61,365 bases of DNA from Methylobacterium tarhaniae (lineage in GTDB: Bacteria; Pseudomonadota; Alphaproteobacteria; Rhizobiales; Beijerinckiaceae), in the NCBI RefSeq assembly GCF_001043955.1, contig NZ_LABZ01000145.1:1-61365 (forward strand). The letters run 5' to 3'. Shown in pieces: positions 36,027-44,736 of this stretch. Position 1 is the first letter of the stretch. Each line of letters begins with the position of its first letter. The notes under the pieces were generated by a model, which saw only the letters and a program-made list of their open reading frames with translations, was not told where the DNA came from and ran no database searches. The position numbers and the translations under genes are program-made.

Positions 36027-37538
36027 ATGACCTCGCTCAGCCGCCGCCAGACCCTCGCCTTCGGCCTCGGAGCCGGCCTCGCCGGCCTGGCGGGCGGGCC
36101 TGCCGACGCGCGGGCGCCGGACATCGACTTCACCCTGGTCCTCGTCAACGACATCTACCGGATGGGTCCGGTCGACGGCCGCGGCGGTTTCCCGAAACTG
36201 GCCGCCGTGGTCAAGGCCGAGCGGGCGCAGGGCCGGCCGGTCCTGGTCTGCCATGCCGGGGACACCCTCTCGCCGTCGCTGATGTCGGGCATCGACAAGG
36301 GCCGCCACATCATCGAGCTGACCAACCTCATCAAGCCCGACGTGTTCGTGCCGGGCAACCACGAGTTCGATTTCGGCCAGGACATCTACCTGGAGCGGAT
36401 GCGGGCCGCGAACTTTCCGGTCTTCGCCGCCAACCTGCGCCGGCCCGACGGCGCGCCGGTGCCGGGCACCAGCGACTCGACGATCCTGACCATCGGCGGG
36501 ATCACGCTCGGGGTGGTCGGCATCGCCCTGCCGGAGACCCCGGCCAAGTCGCAATCGGGCGATTGGGTGTTCGGTCCCGCCGTCGCCACGCTCGCCCGCG
36601 AGGCGGCGTCGTTGCGGGCGGCGGGCGCCGAGATGGTGCTGGCGGTCTGCCACACCGACCGGGCGACCGACGAGGCCCTGGTGGCGAGCCGCCACGCCGA
36701 CATCGTGCTCTCGGGCCACGACCACGACCTGGCCTTGCGCTACGACGGCCGCACGGTCTTCGCCGAATCCGGCCACGACGCCGAATATGTCACCGCCATC
36801 GACGTGAAGGCGGAAGGGACCGGCCGGGCGCTGACCTGGACCGCCGCCTTCCGCATCCACGACACCGCCGAGGTCGAGCCGGACCCTGAGGTGCTGGCGG
36901 TGGTCCAGCGCCTGGAGGGCGACCTCGCCCGCGAACTCGACGTGCCCCTCGGCCGGGTGACCAATCCCCTCGACACCCGCATCGAGACGGTGCGCCGGGG
37001 CGAGGCCGCCTTCGGCGACCTGGTGGCGGATGCCCTGCGCCACGCCGCCGGGGCCGAGATCGGCCTGATGAACGGGGGCGGCATCCGCGGCAACCGGACC
37101 TATCCGGCCGACAGTGAGCTGACCCGCCGCGACGTGCTGACCGAAATGCCCTTCGGCAACACCTCGGTGCTGGTGAAGATCACCGGCGCCCAGGTGCTGG
37201 CGGCCCTGGAGAACGGGTTCTCGGAGCTCGGCCGCTCCGCCGGGCGCTTCCCGCAGGTGTCGGGTCTCACCGTCACGGTCGATGCCGCGGCGCCGGTCGG
37301 CAAGCGGGTCGCCGAGATCCGCGTCGGCGACGCAGCCCTCGACCCGGCCCGGACCTACACGGTGGCGGCCAACAACTTCATGCTGGCCGGCGGCAACGAT
37401 TACGGGATGCTGGCCGAGGGGCGGACCCTGGTCGGCGCCACCGACGGCACGCTCGTCGCCAACGTGGTGATGTCCTACATCCGCGCCAACGCGCCGCTGA
37501 CGATCGAGACGGGGCGCATCACCATCCGCCGCCCCTGA
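36027..37538 (+). CDS. Tat-exported UshA-like 5'-nucleotidase/metallophosphatase
   Basis: 503 residues. A twin-arginine signal (LSRRQTLAFGLGAGLAGLAGG) predicts periplasmic location. The metallophosphatase domain has HAGDTLSPS, GNHEFDFG, VCHTD and LSGHDHD. The first metal motif reads NDIY where family members normally have D-x-H, so one ligand is replaced by Tyr. The C-terminal 5'-nucleotidase domain (about 290-500) has GDLVADALRHAAGAEIGLMNGGGIR and NNFMLAGGNDYGML. The likely reaction is hydrolysis of nucleotides or sugar-nucleotides for salvage. ung follows after six bases, so they are probably co-transcribed. Confidence 0.88.
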   Translation: MTSLSRRQTLAFGLGAGLAGLAGGPADARAPDIDFTLVLVNDIYRMGPVDGRGGFPKLAAVVKAERAQGRPVLVCHAGDTLSPSLMSGIDKGRHIIELTNLIKPDVFVPGNHEFDFGQDIYLERMRAANFPVFAANLRRPDGAPVPGTSDSTILTIGGITLGVVGIALPETPAKSQSGDWVFGPAVATLAREAASLRAAGAEMVLAVCHTDRATDEALVASRHADIVLSGHDHDLALRYDGRTVFAESGHDAEYVTAIDVKAEGTGRALTWTAAFRIHDTAEVEPDPEVLAVVQRLEGDLARELDVPLGRVTNPLDTRIETVRRGEAAFGDLVADALRHAAGAEIGLMNGGGIRGNRTYPADSELTRRDVLTEMPFGNTSVLVKITGAQVLAALENGFSELGRSAGRFPQVSGLTVTVDAAAPVGKRVAEIRVGDAALDPARTYTVAANNFMLAGGNDYGMLAEGRTLVGATDGTLVANVVMSYIRANAPLTIETGRITIRRP

Positions 37539-37544
37539 GGTTCG

Positions 37545-38249
37545 ATGCCGACAGACGATTCCGTGGCGGGCGCCCTCGCCCGCTTCCGCGCCACCGGGTC
37601 TCCCTGGCTCGCCCTGCCGTTCTTCCGGGACGGCAGCGCCGAGCGGGTGGCGGCGGCGGTCGATGCCCGCCGGGAGGCCGGCGCCCGGGTGCTGCCGGCG
37701 CCGGAGAACATCTTCAACGCGCTCACGCTGACGCCGCTCGACCAGGTGCGGGCGGTGATCCTCGGCCAGGACCCCTATCCGACCCCGGGCGACGCCCACG
37801 GCCTCGCCTTCTCCTATGTCGGCGGGCGCCGGCTGCCGGCCTCGCTCAAGGTGATCCTCGCCGAGATGGCGGAGGAGACCGGCTCCGCGGTGCCGCAATC
37901 CGGCGATCTCAGCCCGTGGGTGCGGCAGGGCGTGCTGCTCCTCAATGCGGCGCTGACCGTCGAGGCGGGGAAGTCCGGCGCCCATATGAAGCTCGGCTGG
38001 TCGGACCTCACCGACCAGGCGGTGGCGGCGGTCTCGGCCGAGCGCCCGGCGGTCGCCTTCCTGCTCTGGGGAGCGCCGGCCCGCCAGCGCGCCGCCCTGA
38101 TCGACCGGGCCAAGCACCTGGTGCTGGAGGCAGGCCACCCCTCGCCCCTCAACCGCAAGGCGGATTTCCGCGGCAGCCGGCCATTCGGGCAGGCGAATGC
38201 GTGGCTGGAGGAGAAGGGGCTGGCGCCGATCGACTGGCGCTTGACGTAG
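37545..38249 (+). CDS. ung: Uracil-DNA glycosylase (family 1)
   Basis: 234 residues. Catalytic motif GQDPYPTPGDAHGLAFS with the active Asp, LLLNAALTVEAG, the uracil-binding FLLWGAPARQR region and the DNA-intercalation HPSPLNRKADFRGSRPF motif are all present. It removes uracil from DNA to start base-excision repair. The start ATG 37545 lies six bases after the nucleotidase stop. A strong palindrome follows 38 bases after its stop. Confidence 0.95.
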   Translation: MPTDDSVAGALARFRATGSPWLALPFFRDGSAERVAAAVDARREAGARVLPAPENIFNALTLTPLDQVRAVILGQDPYPTPGDAHGLAFSYVGGRRLPASLKVILAEMAEETGSAVPQSGDLSPWVRQGVLLLNAALTVEAGKSGAHMKLGWSDLTDQAVAAVSAERPAVAFLLWGAPARQRAALIDRAKHLVLEAGHPSPLNRKADFRGSRPFGQANAWLEEKGLAPIDWRLT

Positions 38250-38286
38250 ATTGTTGATCCCGGTCCAGCAACAGTTCTGACATCCT

Positions 38287-38332
38287 CCATCGTCATCCCG
38301 GGGCCGCGCAGCGGAACCCGGGATGACGATGG
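38287..38332. repeat. REP-like palindrome
   Basis: Two perfect 15-base arms, CCATCGTCATCCCGG (38287-38301) and its complement (38318-38332), separated by a GC-rich loop. This GTCATCCCGG-type hairpin is widespread in alphaproteobacterial intergenic DNA and may also end ung transcription. Confidence 0.75.
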
Positions 38333-38343
38333 GAAGCGACGTC

Positions 38344-38520
38344 TTATACCAACGGCCTAAGATGCTGACGCATCAAATTCGATCTCGGGCAAGCCCGAGA
38401 TCGACGAGTCCGTTGGACCATCTCGAATGTTCGACAACAAGCCCAGAAGTCCGGGACCTTGGACTCGACGGAAATTCGAGAACGGAACCGAAGGTCGTTT
38501 TCTTTCGACCGTTGGTATTA
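38344..38520. mobile_element. MITE-like element with terminal inverted repeats
   Basis: The ends ATACCAACGG (38346) and CCGTTGGTAT (38509) are perfect inverted repeats. Inside is a 12-bp stem TCGATCTCGGGC/GCCCGAGATCGA (38379-38404) and other self-complementary segments. No ORF is present. The element reaches the last bases of the downstream minus-strand gene. No clear target duplication was found. Confidence 0.55.
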
Positions 38521-39600
38521 TCTCCCCTCCCCCGCCACGAAGGCCAGCGTCCTGCGATGCGCCTCCTCGTCGGTGAACTGCTCCGGCGGCGACTTCATCA
38601 GCCAGCTCGACGGGCCGACCAGCGCCCCGCCGATCCCGCGCTCCCGCGCCAGGGCGGCGCAGCGCACCGCGTCGATGACGATGCCGGCGGAGTTCGGCGA
38701 GTCCCAGACTTCGAGCTTCAGTTCGAGGTTCAGCGGCACCCCGCCGAAGGCCGTGCCCTCCAGGCGGATATGGGCCCACTTCCGGTCGCTCAGCCAGGGC
38801 ACGTAGTCGCTCGGTCCCACGTGGATGTCGTCCGGCGGCAGGGCGGTCTCGAGCTGGCTCTGCACCGATTGCGTCTTCGAGATCTTCTTCGATTCGAGCC
38901 GCTCGCGCTCCAGCATGTTGCGGAAATCGGCATTGCCGCCGAAATTGAGCTGGTAGGTACGCTCCAGCTTGACGCCGCGCTCGCGGAACAGATGGGCCAG
39001 CGCGCGGTGCACGATGGTGGCGCCGACCTGGCTCTTGATGTCGTCGCCGATGAGCGGCAGCCCGGCCGCCTCGAAGCGCTGGCGCCATTCGGGATGCGAG
39101 GCGATGAAGACCGGGATGCAGTTGACGAAGGCGCAGCCCGCCGCCAGCGCGGCCTCGGCGTAGAACTCGGTGGCGGCTTGCGAGCCGACCGGCAGGTAGG
39201 AGACCAGCACCTCGGCCCCGGCGCGCCGGAGGCTGGCGGCGACGTCCACCGGCCGGGCGGCCGATTCCGGCACGACCGCCTCGAGATAGCGGCCGAGCCC
39301 GTCGAGGGTCGGGCCGCGCTCCACCGTGACCCCGGTCGGCGCAACGGCGGCGAAGCGCGTGGTGTTGTTGGGGGGCGCCAGGATCGCCTCGGCGAGGTCG
39401 CGGCCGACCTTGGCCTCCGACACGTCGAAGGCGGCCACCACCGTCACGTCCGCCACCCGGTAGCCGCCGAGATCGGGGCTCATCAGGCCCGGCACCGCCT
39501 CGCCCGGGCCGGCCTCCCGGTAATAGGTCAGGCCCTGCACGAAGGAGGAGGCGCAGTTGCCGACGCCCGCGATCGCGACCCGCACGCTCTTCTGGCCCAC
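38518..39600 (-). CDS. ino1: Inositol-3-phosphate synthase
   Basis: 360 residues from GTG 39600 (GAGGAG eight bases upstream; a TTG six codons earlier is less likely). The NAD loop GVGNCASSFVQGL, VNCIPVFIAS, LPLIGDDIKSQVGATI and YQLNFGGNADFRNM are hallmarks of the short actinobacterial/archaeal-type myo-inositol-1-phosphate synthases. It makes inositol-3-phosphate from glucose-6-phosphate. The purpose here (phosphatidylinositol, osmolyte or cofactor) is not evident because no partner gene is adjacent. The stop region touches the MITE-like repeat. Confidence 0.93.
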   Translation of the reverse strand: MGQKSVRVAIAGVGNCASSFVQGLTYYREAGPGEAVPGLMSPDLGGYRVADVTVVAAFDVSEAKVGRDLAEAILAPPNNTTRFAAVAPTGVTVERGPTLDGLGRYLEAVVPESAARPVDVAASLRRAGAEVLVSYLPVGSQAATEFYAEAALAAGCAFVNCIPVFIASHPEWRQRFEAAGLPLIGDDIKSQVGATIVHRALAHLFRERGVKLERTYQLNFGGNADFRNMLERERLESKKISKTQSVQSQLETALPPDDIHVGPSDYVPWLSDRKWAHIRLEGTAFGGVPLNLELKLEVWDSPNSAGIVIDAVRCAALARERGIGGALVGPSSWLMKSPPEQFTDEEAHRRTLAFVAGEGR

Positions 39601-39730
39601 CGCCCGTACTCCTCGCAACCGGTACTCTCACCCACTAAGTAGAACACTCTGGCGGAGTATCGATCCCCGATCGAGCGTGGCCGTCCCGGCCGACGGGCCC
39701 TAAGGTGCGCCGGCAACGGGAGGAGACCGC

Positions 39731-40189
39731 ATGGAGATCTTCGACGGGCCGGAGGCCCTGAAGGTGGCGATCGGGCAGGAGATCGGGGTCGGCGAGTGGA
39801 TCACCGTCGACCAGGCGATGATCGACCGCTTCGCCGACGCGACGGACGACCACCAGTGGATCCATGTCGACCCGGAGCGGGCGGCGCGGGAATCGCCCTA
39901 TGGCGCCACGGTGGCGCATGGCTACCTCACCCTGTCGCTGGTCCCGCGCTTCATCGCCGGGGTTCGACGCCTGGAGGGTCTGCGGCTGAGCTTGAATTAC
40001 GGCCTCGACCGGGTGCGCTTCCCGGCGCCGGTGGTGGTGAATGCGCGCCTGCGCGGCCGGGTGCGGGTGGCCGCCGCCCTCGACGTCCCGCCCCGGGGCC
40101 TGCGCACCACCTACGGTGTGACGGTGGAGATCGAGGGCGCCGAGAAGCCGGCCTGCCTCGCCGAGGCGGTGGTGCTGCATCACTGGTGA
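39731..40189 (+). CDS. MaoC-family dehydratase
   Basis: 152 residues, a single hot-dog domain. The hydratase-2 motif is DATDDHQWIHVDPERAARE, then GATVAHGYLTLSLVP, with catalytic Asp and His in place. It hydrates (R)-enoyl-CoA, or acts similarly in polyester or fatty-acid metabolism. GGGAGGAGACCGC lies before ATG 39731. It is 130 bases from the divergent inositol-phosphate synthase gene. Confidence 0.9.
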   Translation: MEIFDGPEALKVAIGQEIGVGEWITVDQAMIDRFADATDDHQWIHVDPERAARESPYGATVAHGYLTLSLVPRFIAGVRRLEGLRLSLNYGLDRVRFPAPVVVNARLRGRVRVAAALDVPPRGLRTTYGVTVEIEGAEKPACLAEAVVLHHW

Positions 40190-40250
40190 AACCGGTGAAC
40201 CGTGCGGTTCCTGACGGATTGTCCGGGGGAGATGCAGCGAGGCTGTCGGG

Positions 40251-40658
40251 ATGACCTTGGAGACGGAGCGGCGCGCCCTTCAGCGCGTGGTGGCTGTGGC
40301 GGGGCTCGTGCCGGTCTTGGGCGGGCTCTACGGCGTCTTGTTCGGCCAGGCCGGCCTCGGCGGCGGCCCCTTCGACGTCTCGACCGACAGCCACTTCCGC
40401 TACCTGTCGGGATTGCTGCTCGGGATCGGCCTGCTGTTCTGGTCGACGATTCCGGGCATCGAGACGAAGACGTCGCTGTTCCGCTTCCTGACGATGGTGG
40501 TGGTGCTGGGCGGCTTGAGCCGGCTCCTCGGCCTGTGGCTCACCGGCGTGCCGTCCCTCACCATGCTGGCGGCGCTCGGCATGGAGCTGGTGGTCACGCC
40601 GTTGCTCTGCCTGTGGCAGATCCGGGTGGCGAACCGGGCGGGGGAGACGGTTCTGTAA
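40251..40658 (+). CDS. DUF4345-type membrane protein
   Basis: 135 residues with four hydrophobic segments (about 12-30, 50-68, 75-95 and 100-122). The DSHFRYLSGLLLGIGLLFWSTIP core, with Arg and Tyr before a Gly-rich helix, is typical of proteins annotated DUF4345. Function unknown. It follows the MaoC gene by 61 bases on the same strand. A palindromic repeat cluster lies downstream and may end transcription. Confidence 0.75.
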   Translation: MTLETERRALQRVVAVAGLVPVLGGLYGVLFGQAGLGGGPFDVSTDSHFRYLSGLLLGIGLLFWSTIPGIETKTSLFRFLTMVVVLGGLSRLLGLWLTGVPSLTMLAALGMELVVTPLLCLWQIRVANRAGETVL

Positions 40659-40684
40659 GTCGAGGCGGCCGGCGACCGCGCATC

Positions 40685-40846
40685 AACCCTCCCCCCATGG
40701 AACTCGGGCTTGCCCGAGTTCCACATCCCCTGTGCCCAACTCGGGCAAGCCCGCGTTCCACATCCCCTATGCCCAACTCGGGCAAGCCCGAGTTCCACAT
40801 CCCTGTGCCCTAGTCGGGCATGCCCGACTTGGGACGGGGGAGGGTT
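40685..40846. repeat. Tandem palindromic repeat cluster with terminal inverted repeats
   Basis: Three 36-37-base units plus a partial fourth are joined head to tail. Each starts with an almost perfect palindrome (AACTCGGGC-TT/AA-GCCCGAGTT at 40701, 40738, 40775; AGTCGGGCATGCCCGACT at 40812) followed by CCACATCCC and TGCCC. The whole is bounded by an 11-bp inverted repeat AACCCTCCCCC/GGGGGAGGGTT (40685, 40836). It lies between convergent genes, so it may work as a bidirectional terminator. Confidence 0.8.
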
Positions 40847-40863
40847 CAGCCACGGCGCGCCTC

Positions 40864-41277
40864 TCAATCCACCCGCGTCCACATCTGCTTCTTGCAGATC
40901 AGCCCGCCGAGCACGCAGCCCGACAGTTCCAGCACGTTCGGCCCCTTCATGGCGAGCTTGCCCGAATAGGTCTTGCCGTCGCGAAAATTGTAGAGCGAGC
41001 CCTCCCAGCCTTCGCCGGCCGGGTGCATGTCGCGGGTGAGCGCCACGCCGACGAGGCTGCGGCCGCGCAAGGATGCGTCGGGGTTGTGGACGTCCTTGGT
41101 CTCGCCGGCCAGCACCTTGGCGATCGTGCCGCAATAGGCGGCGGCGCAGCGGCTGATGCGGATCTGCGAATCGCCCGCAGGCGTGAGCCACAGGCCGACG
41201 GGCTGGGGACCCGCCTGCGCGCGGGCGAGCGCCGGCGCGCAGGTGAGGATCAGGGCGGCGAGCAGGACGGGACGCAA
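40864..41277 (-). CDS. Secreted DUF2147-family protein
   Basis: About 137 residues from a TTG at 41277 (CCGGAG upstream; a GTG at 41298 is also open). A Sec signal peptide (LLAALILTCAPALARA) is followed by the DUF2147 core: GLWLTPAGDSQIRISRC, YCGTIAKVL, LVGVALTRDM, GSLYNFRDGKTYSGKLAMKGPNVLELSGCVLGGLICKKQMWTR. Two Cys pairs probably form disulfides in the periplasm. The family is common in proteobacteria, and its role is unknown. It converges on the DUF4345 gene through the palindrome cluster. Confidence 0.85.
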   Translation of the reverse strand: MRPVLLAALILTCAPALARAQAGPQPVGLWLTPAGDSQIRISRCAAAYCGTIAKVLAGETKDVHNPDASLRGRSLVGVALTRDMHPAGEGWEGSLYNFRDGKTYSGKLAMKGPNVLELSGCVLGGLICKKQMWTRVD

Positions 41278-41340
41278 CGGCGCGGGCTCCGGAGACACGA
41301 ATCACGAGTCCCCCGACCTAGCGCCTTCCCGGCCGTCCCG

Positions 41341-41393
41341 CCATGCGCCCTTCCCGCCATGCGCCCTTCCCGTCATGTGCCCTTCCCGTCATG
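41341..41393. repeat. 16-bp tandem repeat
   Basis: About three and a half copies of CCATGCGCCCTTCCCG with drift toward TCATGTG. It fills the short gap between the DUF2147 gene and the end of the dehydrogenase gene. Confidence 0.8.
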
Positions 41394-41409
41394 CAGCCCG
41401 GCGCCCGCG

Positions 41410-42567
41410 TCAGGCGACGAGCTCCGGGAACGGCACGATGGTGGATTTCACCGTCTTCATCGCCATCGCGTCCTTCACCGCCTGCGACACGCCTTCCTGC
41501 GTGAAGGGATAGACCGTCTGCATCTCCAGCCACGGATACTTGTCCCGGGCGCGGTAGAGCATGTCGACGCCGAGCGGCAGGTCGTTGCCGGTGAAGGCCC
41601 AGGAGCCGAGGACGTTCAGGTCCTTGGAGCAGATCCGGTGCCAGGACGTCTCGATCTTCCCCGCATCGGTGAACTGGCCCATCTCCACGTAGGTGCCGCC
41701 GTCGCGCAGGAACTCGATCCCCTCGGGACCGGCGGTCGGGTGACCGGAGCAATCCATGACGAGGTCGGCGCCGAAGCCGCCGACGATCTCGCGCACCGCC
41801 GCGATGCGGGCCTCGGGCGTCGTGACCTTGGTGATGTCGACCGTGGCCTCGGCGCCGAACTTGCGGGCGAGCGCGAGGCGCGGCTCCTCCGGCGCGCCGA
41901 CGCAGATCACCCGGCCGGCGCCCATCTCCTGGGCGGCCGCCACCGCCAGGATGCCGATCGGGCCGGAGCCCTGGATCACCACGGTGTCGCCCCACTTGAA
42001 GCCGCCGGCCCGGGTCGCCCGGTTGAAGGCGCGGATGCAGGAGGTCAGGGGCTCGGAGAGGGCACCGAGGCGCAGCGACATGTCGTCGGGCAACTTGTAG
42101 ACCTTGGTGCCCGGCAGCATCTCCAAGTCGACATAGACGTACTCGGCCCAGCCGCCCCACAGGTGCGGCGCCTTGTCGAAGCCGAGATAGCGCCCGTAAT
42201 AGACCGGTGTCAGGCACTTGTTGGCCTGCTCCGGGTAGTGGACGCAGTAATAGCAGTGCCCGCAGGGCATCAGCGGCGGGATCATCACCTTGGAGCCGAC
42301 CTGGAGCGGCTTCTCCATGAAGTCGGCGGTGAACTCCTCGCCCTTCTCGACGATGACGCCGCCGATCTCGTGGCCGAGCGTGAAGGGCCACGGCAGGGGC
42401 TTGGGCCAATGGCCCTTGAGGATGTGCTGGTCGGTGCCGCAGACGCCGCAGGCGCCGACCTTGATCAGGGCGGCCTTGCGCGGCACCTTCGGCCAGGGCA
42501 CCGATTGGATGACGGGTTCCGCTCCCGGGCCCGCGAACGTGGCCACGCGGATCTCAGGCTTGCTCAT
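41410..42567 (-). CDS. Zinc-dependent alcohol dehydrogenase
   Basis: 385 residues. ATG 42567 has GAGGAA upstream; the much longer open frame beyond it is the shadow of the FUSC gene. The catalytic-zinc region CGVCGTDQHI with GHEIGG, a structural-zinc Cys cluster CGHCYYCVHYPEQANKC, and the NAD-binding VVIQGSGPIGILAVAAAQEMGA are present. Medium-chain family; it oxidises an alcohol or polyol with NAD(P). The loop PVYYGRYLGFDKAPHLWGGWAEY is not one I can tie to a substrate. It diverges from the FUSC operon. Confidence 0.9.
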   Translation of the reverse strand: MSKPEIRVATFAGPGAEPVIQSVPWPKVPRKAALIKVGACGVCGTDQHILKGHWPKPLPWPFTLGHEIGGVIVEKGEEFTADFMEKPLQVGSKVMIPPLMPCGHCYYCVHYPEQANKCLTPVYYGRYLGFDKAPHLWGGWAEYVYVDLEMLPGTKVYKLPDDMSLRLGALSEPLTSCIRAFNRATRAGGFKWGDTVVIQGSGPIGILAVAAAQEMGAGRVICVGAPEEPRLALARKFGAEATVDITKVTTPEARIAAVREIVGGFGADLVMDCSGHPTAGPEGIEFLRDGGTYVEMGQFTDAGKIETSWHRICSKDLNVLGSWAFTGNDLPLGVDMLYRARDKYPWLEMQTVYPFTQEGVSQAVKDAMAMKTVKSTIVPFPELVA

Positions 42568-42699
42568 CGGCGCTTCCTCGATTGGCTGTTTTGGCGCGGC
42601 GCGGGACCGCGGGCCGGGTCTTTGCCCGGCCGCCCCTACCCTAGCATCGAATTCGGATTGTGCATCCCAATCGGGCGCGATCGATCCCGGAGGGGCACG

Positions 42700-44733
42700 A
42701 TGGCCCAGGTGAACGCGGGGGAGACGAAGGCCGGGGAGACGAATGCGGCAGAGGTGACGGACAGTCGCGGCTGGATCGATGCCGTCCTCGACCGGATCGA
42801 GCCGCCGCCGCTCTCGTCCTGGGCCTATGCCCTGCGGATCTGGCTCGCCATGATGCTGGCGCTCTATGCCGGGTTCTGGCTCGAGCTCGAGAGCGCGTCC
42901 TCGGCCGCCGTCACGGTGGCGATCCTGGCCCAGCCCCGGCGGGGGCAGGCGCTGTCGAAGGCGGCCTACCGCTTCCTCGGAACGCTCATCGGCTTCGCGG
43001 TCGCGATCCTGTTCACCGCCCTGTTCGGGCAGGACCGGGTCGAGATGCTGGTCGCCTTCGCGACCTGGATGGGGCTGTGCGTCTTCGTCGCCAACTATCT
43101 CCAGGGCACGAAGGCCTACGGCGCCATGCTGTCGGGCTACACGGTGGCGATCATCGCCATCAACAACATCGACGCGCCGCAATCGGTGTTCGAGTCCGGC
43201 GTCGCCCGCGTCGCCGCGATCACCCTCGGCATCCTGTCGATCACCTTCATCAACGACGCGCTCGGCGCCCCTTACGTCTTCCCCGAGCTCAGCGCCGGCA
43301 TGGCCAAGGCCCGCGACGCGGTGCGCGACTTCGTCCGCCGGGCCGTCCGGGACGGCGATCCGGGCCCGGAGGACGCCGCCGACGCGATGCGCCTGGTGGC
43401 CGCGCCCCGCGACGCGATCGGGGTGGTCGGGACGGAGTTCCACGACGGCGAGAACCGGGCGGCGGGGGCGCGGAGCGCGGTGGCGTCCCTGTTCGCCTCG
43501 GTGGCCGCCGCCCGCTCCTTCGCGCTGGCGGTCTCGCGCTCCGGCGATCCGGACGACCTGCGGGCCAAAGTGCTCGCCGGCCTCGACGGCGACCGGAACG
43601 CCCTGCCCGACCTGATGGCGCGCCTCGACGCGCTGGCGGCGCGCGGCGCGGCGGATCCGGATTCGGTGCTGCTGCACCGGCGGGCCGTCGACCTGCTGCG
43701 CCAGGACCGGCTGGCGGAGGATGGGATCGCGGCGCTGGAGACCGGCCGCGAACCGTGGCGCGACATGCGGCTGCCGGTGCATCGCGACTTCCCCGACGCC
43801 TTGCGCAACGCCGCCCGGGTGGTCATCACGATCGCGATCAGCGCCGCGTTCTTCGTGCTGAGCGGCTGGCCGGCGACCTCTTCGGCGCTGCTCCAGGTCT
43901 CGGCCTTCGCGGCGCTCGCCTCGATCAACCCGAACCCGACCGGCTTCGCCGCCGGGGCGCTCTGGGGCCTGCCGCTCGCCGCGGCCTGCGCCGGGATCGT
44001 CGAGTTCGTCGTGCTCGACGGCGGCCAGGGCTTCCCGCTGCTCGCCATCGCGATGGCGCCGGTGATCGTCGCCGCCTCCCTGCTCAGCCTGCGGCCGTCG
44101 ACGGCAAGCCTCGGCTTCATCCTGCTGGTGTTCTTCCCGGTGGTGCTCGCACCGGCGAACCCGCAGCCCTACAACCCGGAATCCTACCTCAACACCTCCG
44201 TGCTGTTCTGCCTGTCGGGGCTGATCCTGTTCCTGGTGATCCGGATCGTGCTGCCGACCACCAATGCCCAGCGCCGGCGCTGGTCGCTCCAGGCCGCCCG
44301 GTCCGACGTGATCGAGGCCCTGTCGGGCGAGCCGCAGGAGGCCGACGAGCGGATCTATCTCGATGCGGACCGGGTGGTGCAGTTCGCCGGCTGGGCCGGC
44401 ACCGCGGGCGCGGTGCGCCGGGCCACCTTGCGGCACGCCTTCGCGCTCGCCGCCCTCGACACCGCCGCCGCCGGGGCGCAAGCTGGCCTGAACCGGCTCG
44501 CCGGGGTATCAGCCTATGACGCTGCGGTGCACGAGGCCAGGTCCGCGCTGCGACGGGCCGACGCGGCGGCGTTGCGCGAGGCGGGGGCCGCCCTCCTCGC
44601 CGCCGCCCGCGCCGCGCCGGCCGAATCGCGCCGCATCGCAACACGGGTCGTGGCCGACCTCGCCGCCGCGTCCTATGTCGTCGAGGGGCAGGCCCGGGTG
44701 CTGCGGCGCCTCGACCTCCGGGGGGCCCGCTAG
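42700..44733 (+). CDS. FUSC-family efflux membrane protein (AaeB-like)
   Basis: 677 residues. GGAGGGG precedes ATG 42700; codons farther upstream are not used. Two membrane clusters (about 45-190 and 365-530), each with several helices, flank a cytoplasmic helical domain, the usual FUSC/AaeB layout. PRRGQALSKAAYRFLGTLIGFA is a typical early loop. With the DUF1656 and HlyD genes downstream it forms a tripartite pump for aromatic acids or other xenobiotics. The DUF1656 gene follows after three bases, so co-expression is likely. Substrate inferred from family only. Confidence 0.9.
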   Translation: MAQVNAGETKAGETNAAEVTDSRGWIDAVLDRIEPPPLSSWAYALRIWLAMMLALYAGFWLELESASSAAVTVAILAQPRRGQALSKAAYRFLGTLIGFAVAILFTALFGQDRVEMLVAFATWMGLCVFVANYLQGTKAYGAMLSGYTVAIIAINNIDAPQSVFESGVARVAAITLGILSITFINDALGAPYVFPELSAGMAKARDAVRDFVRRAVRDGDPGPEDAADAMRLVAAPRDAIGVVGTEFHDGENRAAGARSAVASLFASVAAARSFALAVSRSGDPDDLRAKVLAGLDGDRNALPDLMARLDALAARGAADPDSVLLHRRAVDLLRQDRLAEDGIAALETGREPWRDMRLPVHRDFPDALRNAARVVITIAISAAFFVLSGWPATSSALLQVSAFAALASINPNPTGFAAGALWGLPLAAACAGIVEFVVLDGGQGFPLLAIAMAPVIVAASLLSLRPSTASLGFILLVFFPVVLAPANPQPYNPESYLNTSVLFCLSGLILFLVIRIVLPTTNAQRRRWSLQAARSDVIEALSGEPQEADERIYLDADRVVQFAGWAGTAGAVRRATLRHAFALAALDTAAAGAQAGLNRLAGVSAYDAAVHEARSALRRADAAALREAGAALLAAARAAPAESRRIATRVVADLAAASYVVEGQARVLRRLDLRGAR

Positions 44734-44736
44734 GCG

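Noticed and set aside
40732..42699. Long 5' extension of the FUSC reading frame
   Set aside because: It passes through repeats and antisense of two genes; the real start at 42700 has a good ribosome site.
41410..44481. Extension of the dehydrogenase frame across the FUSC gene
   Set aside because: Only 41410-42567 has dehydrogenase motifs; the rest is shadow.
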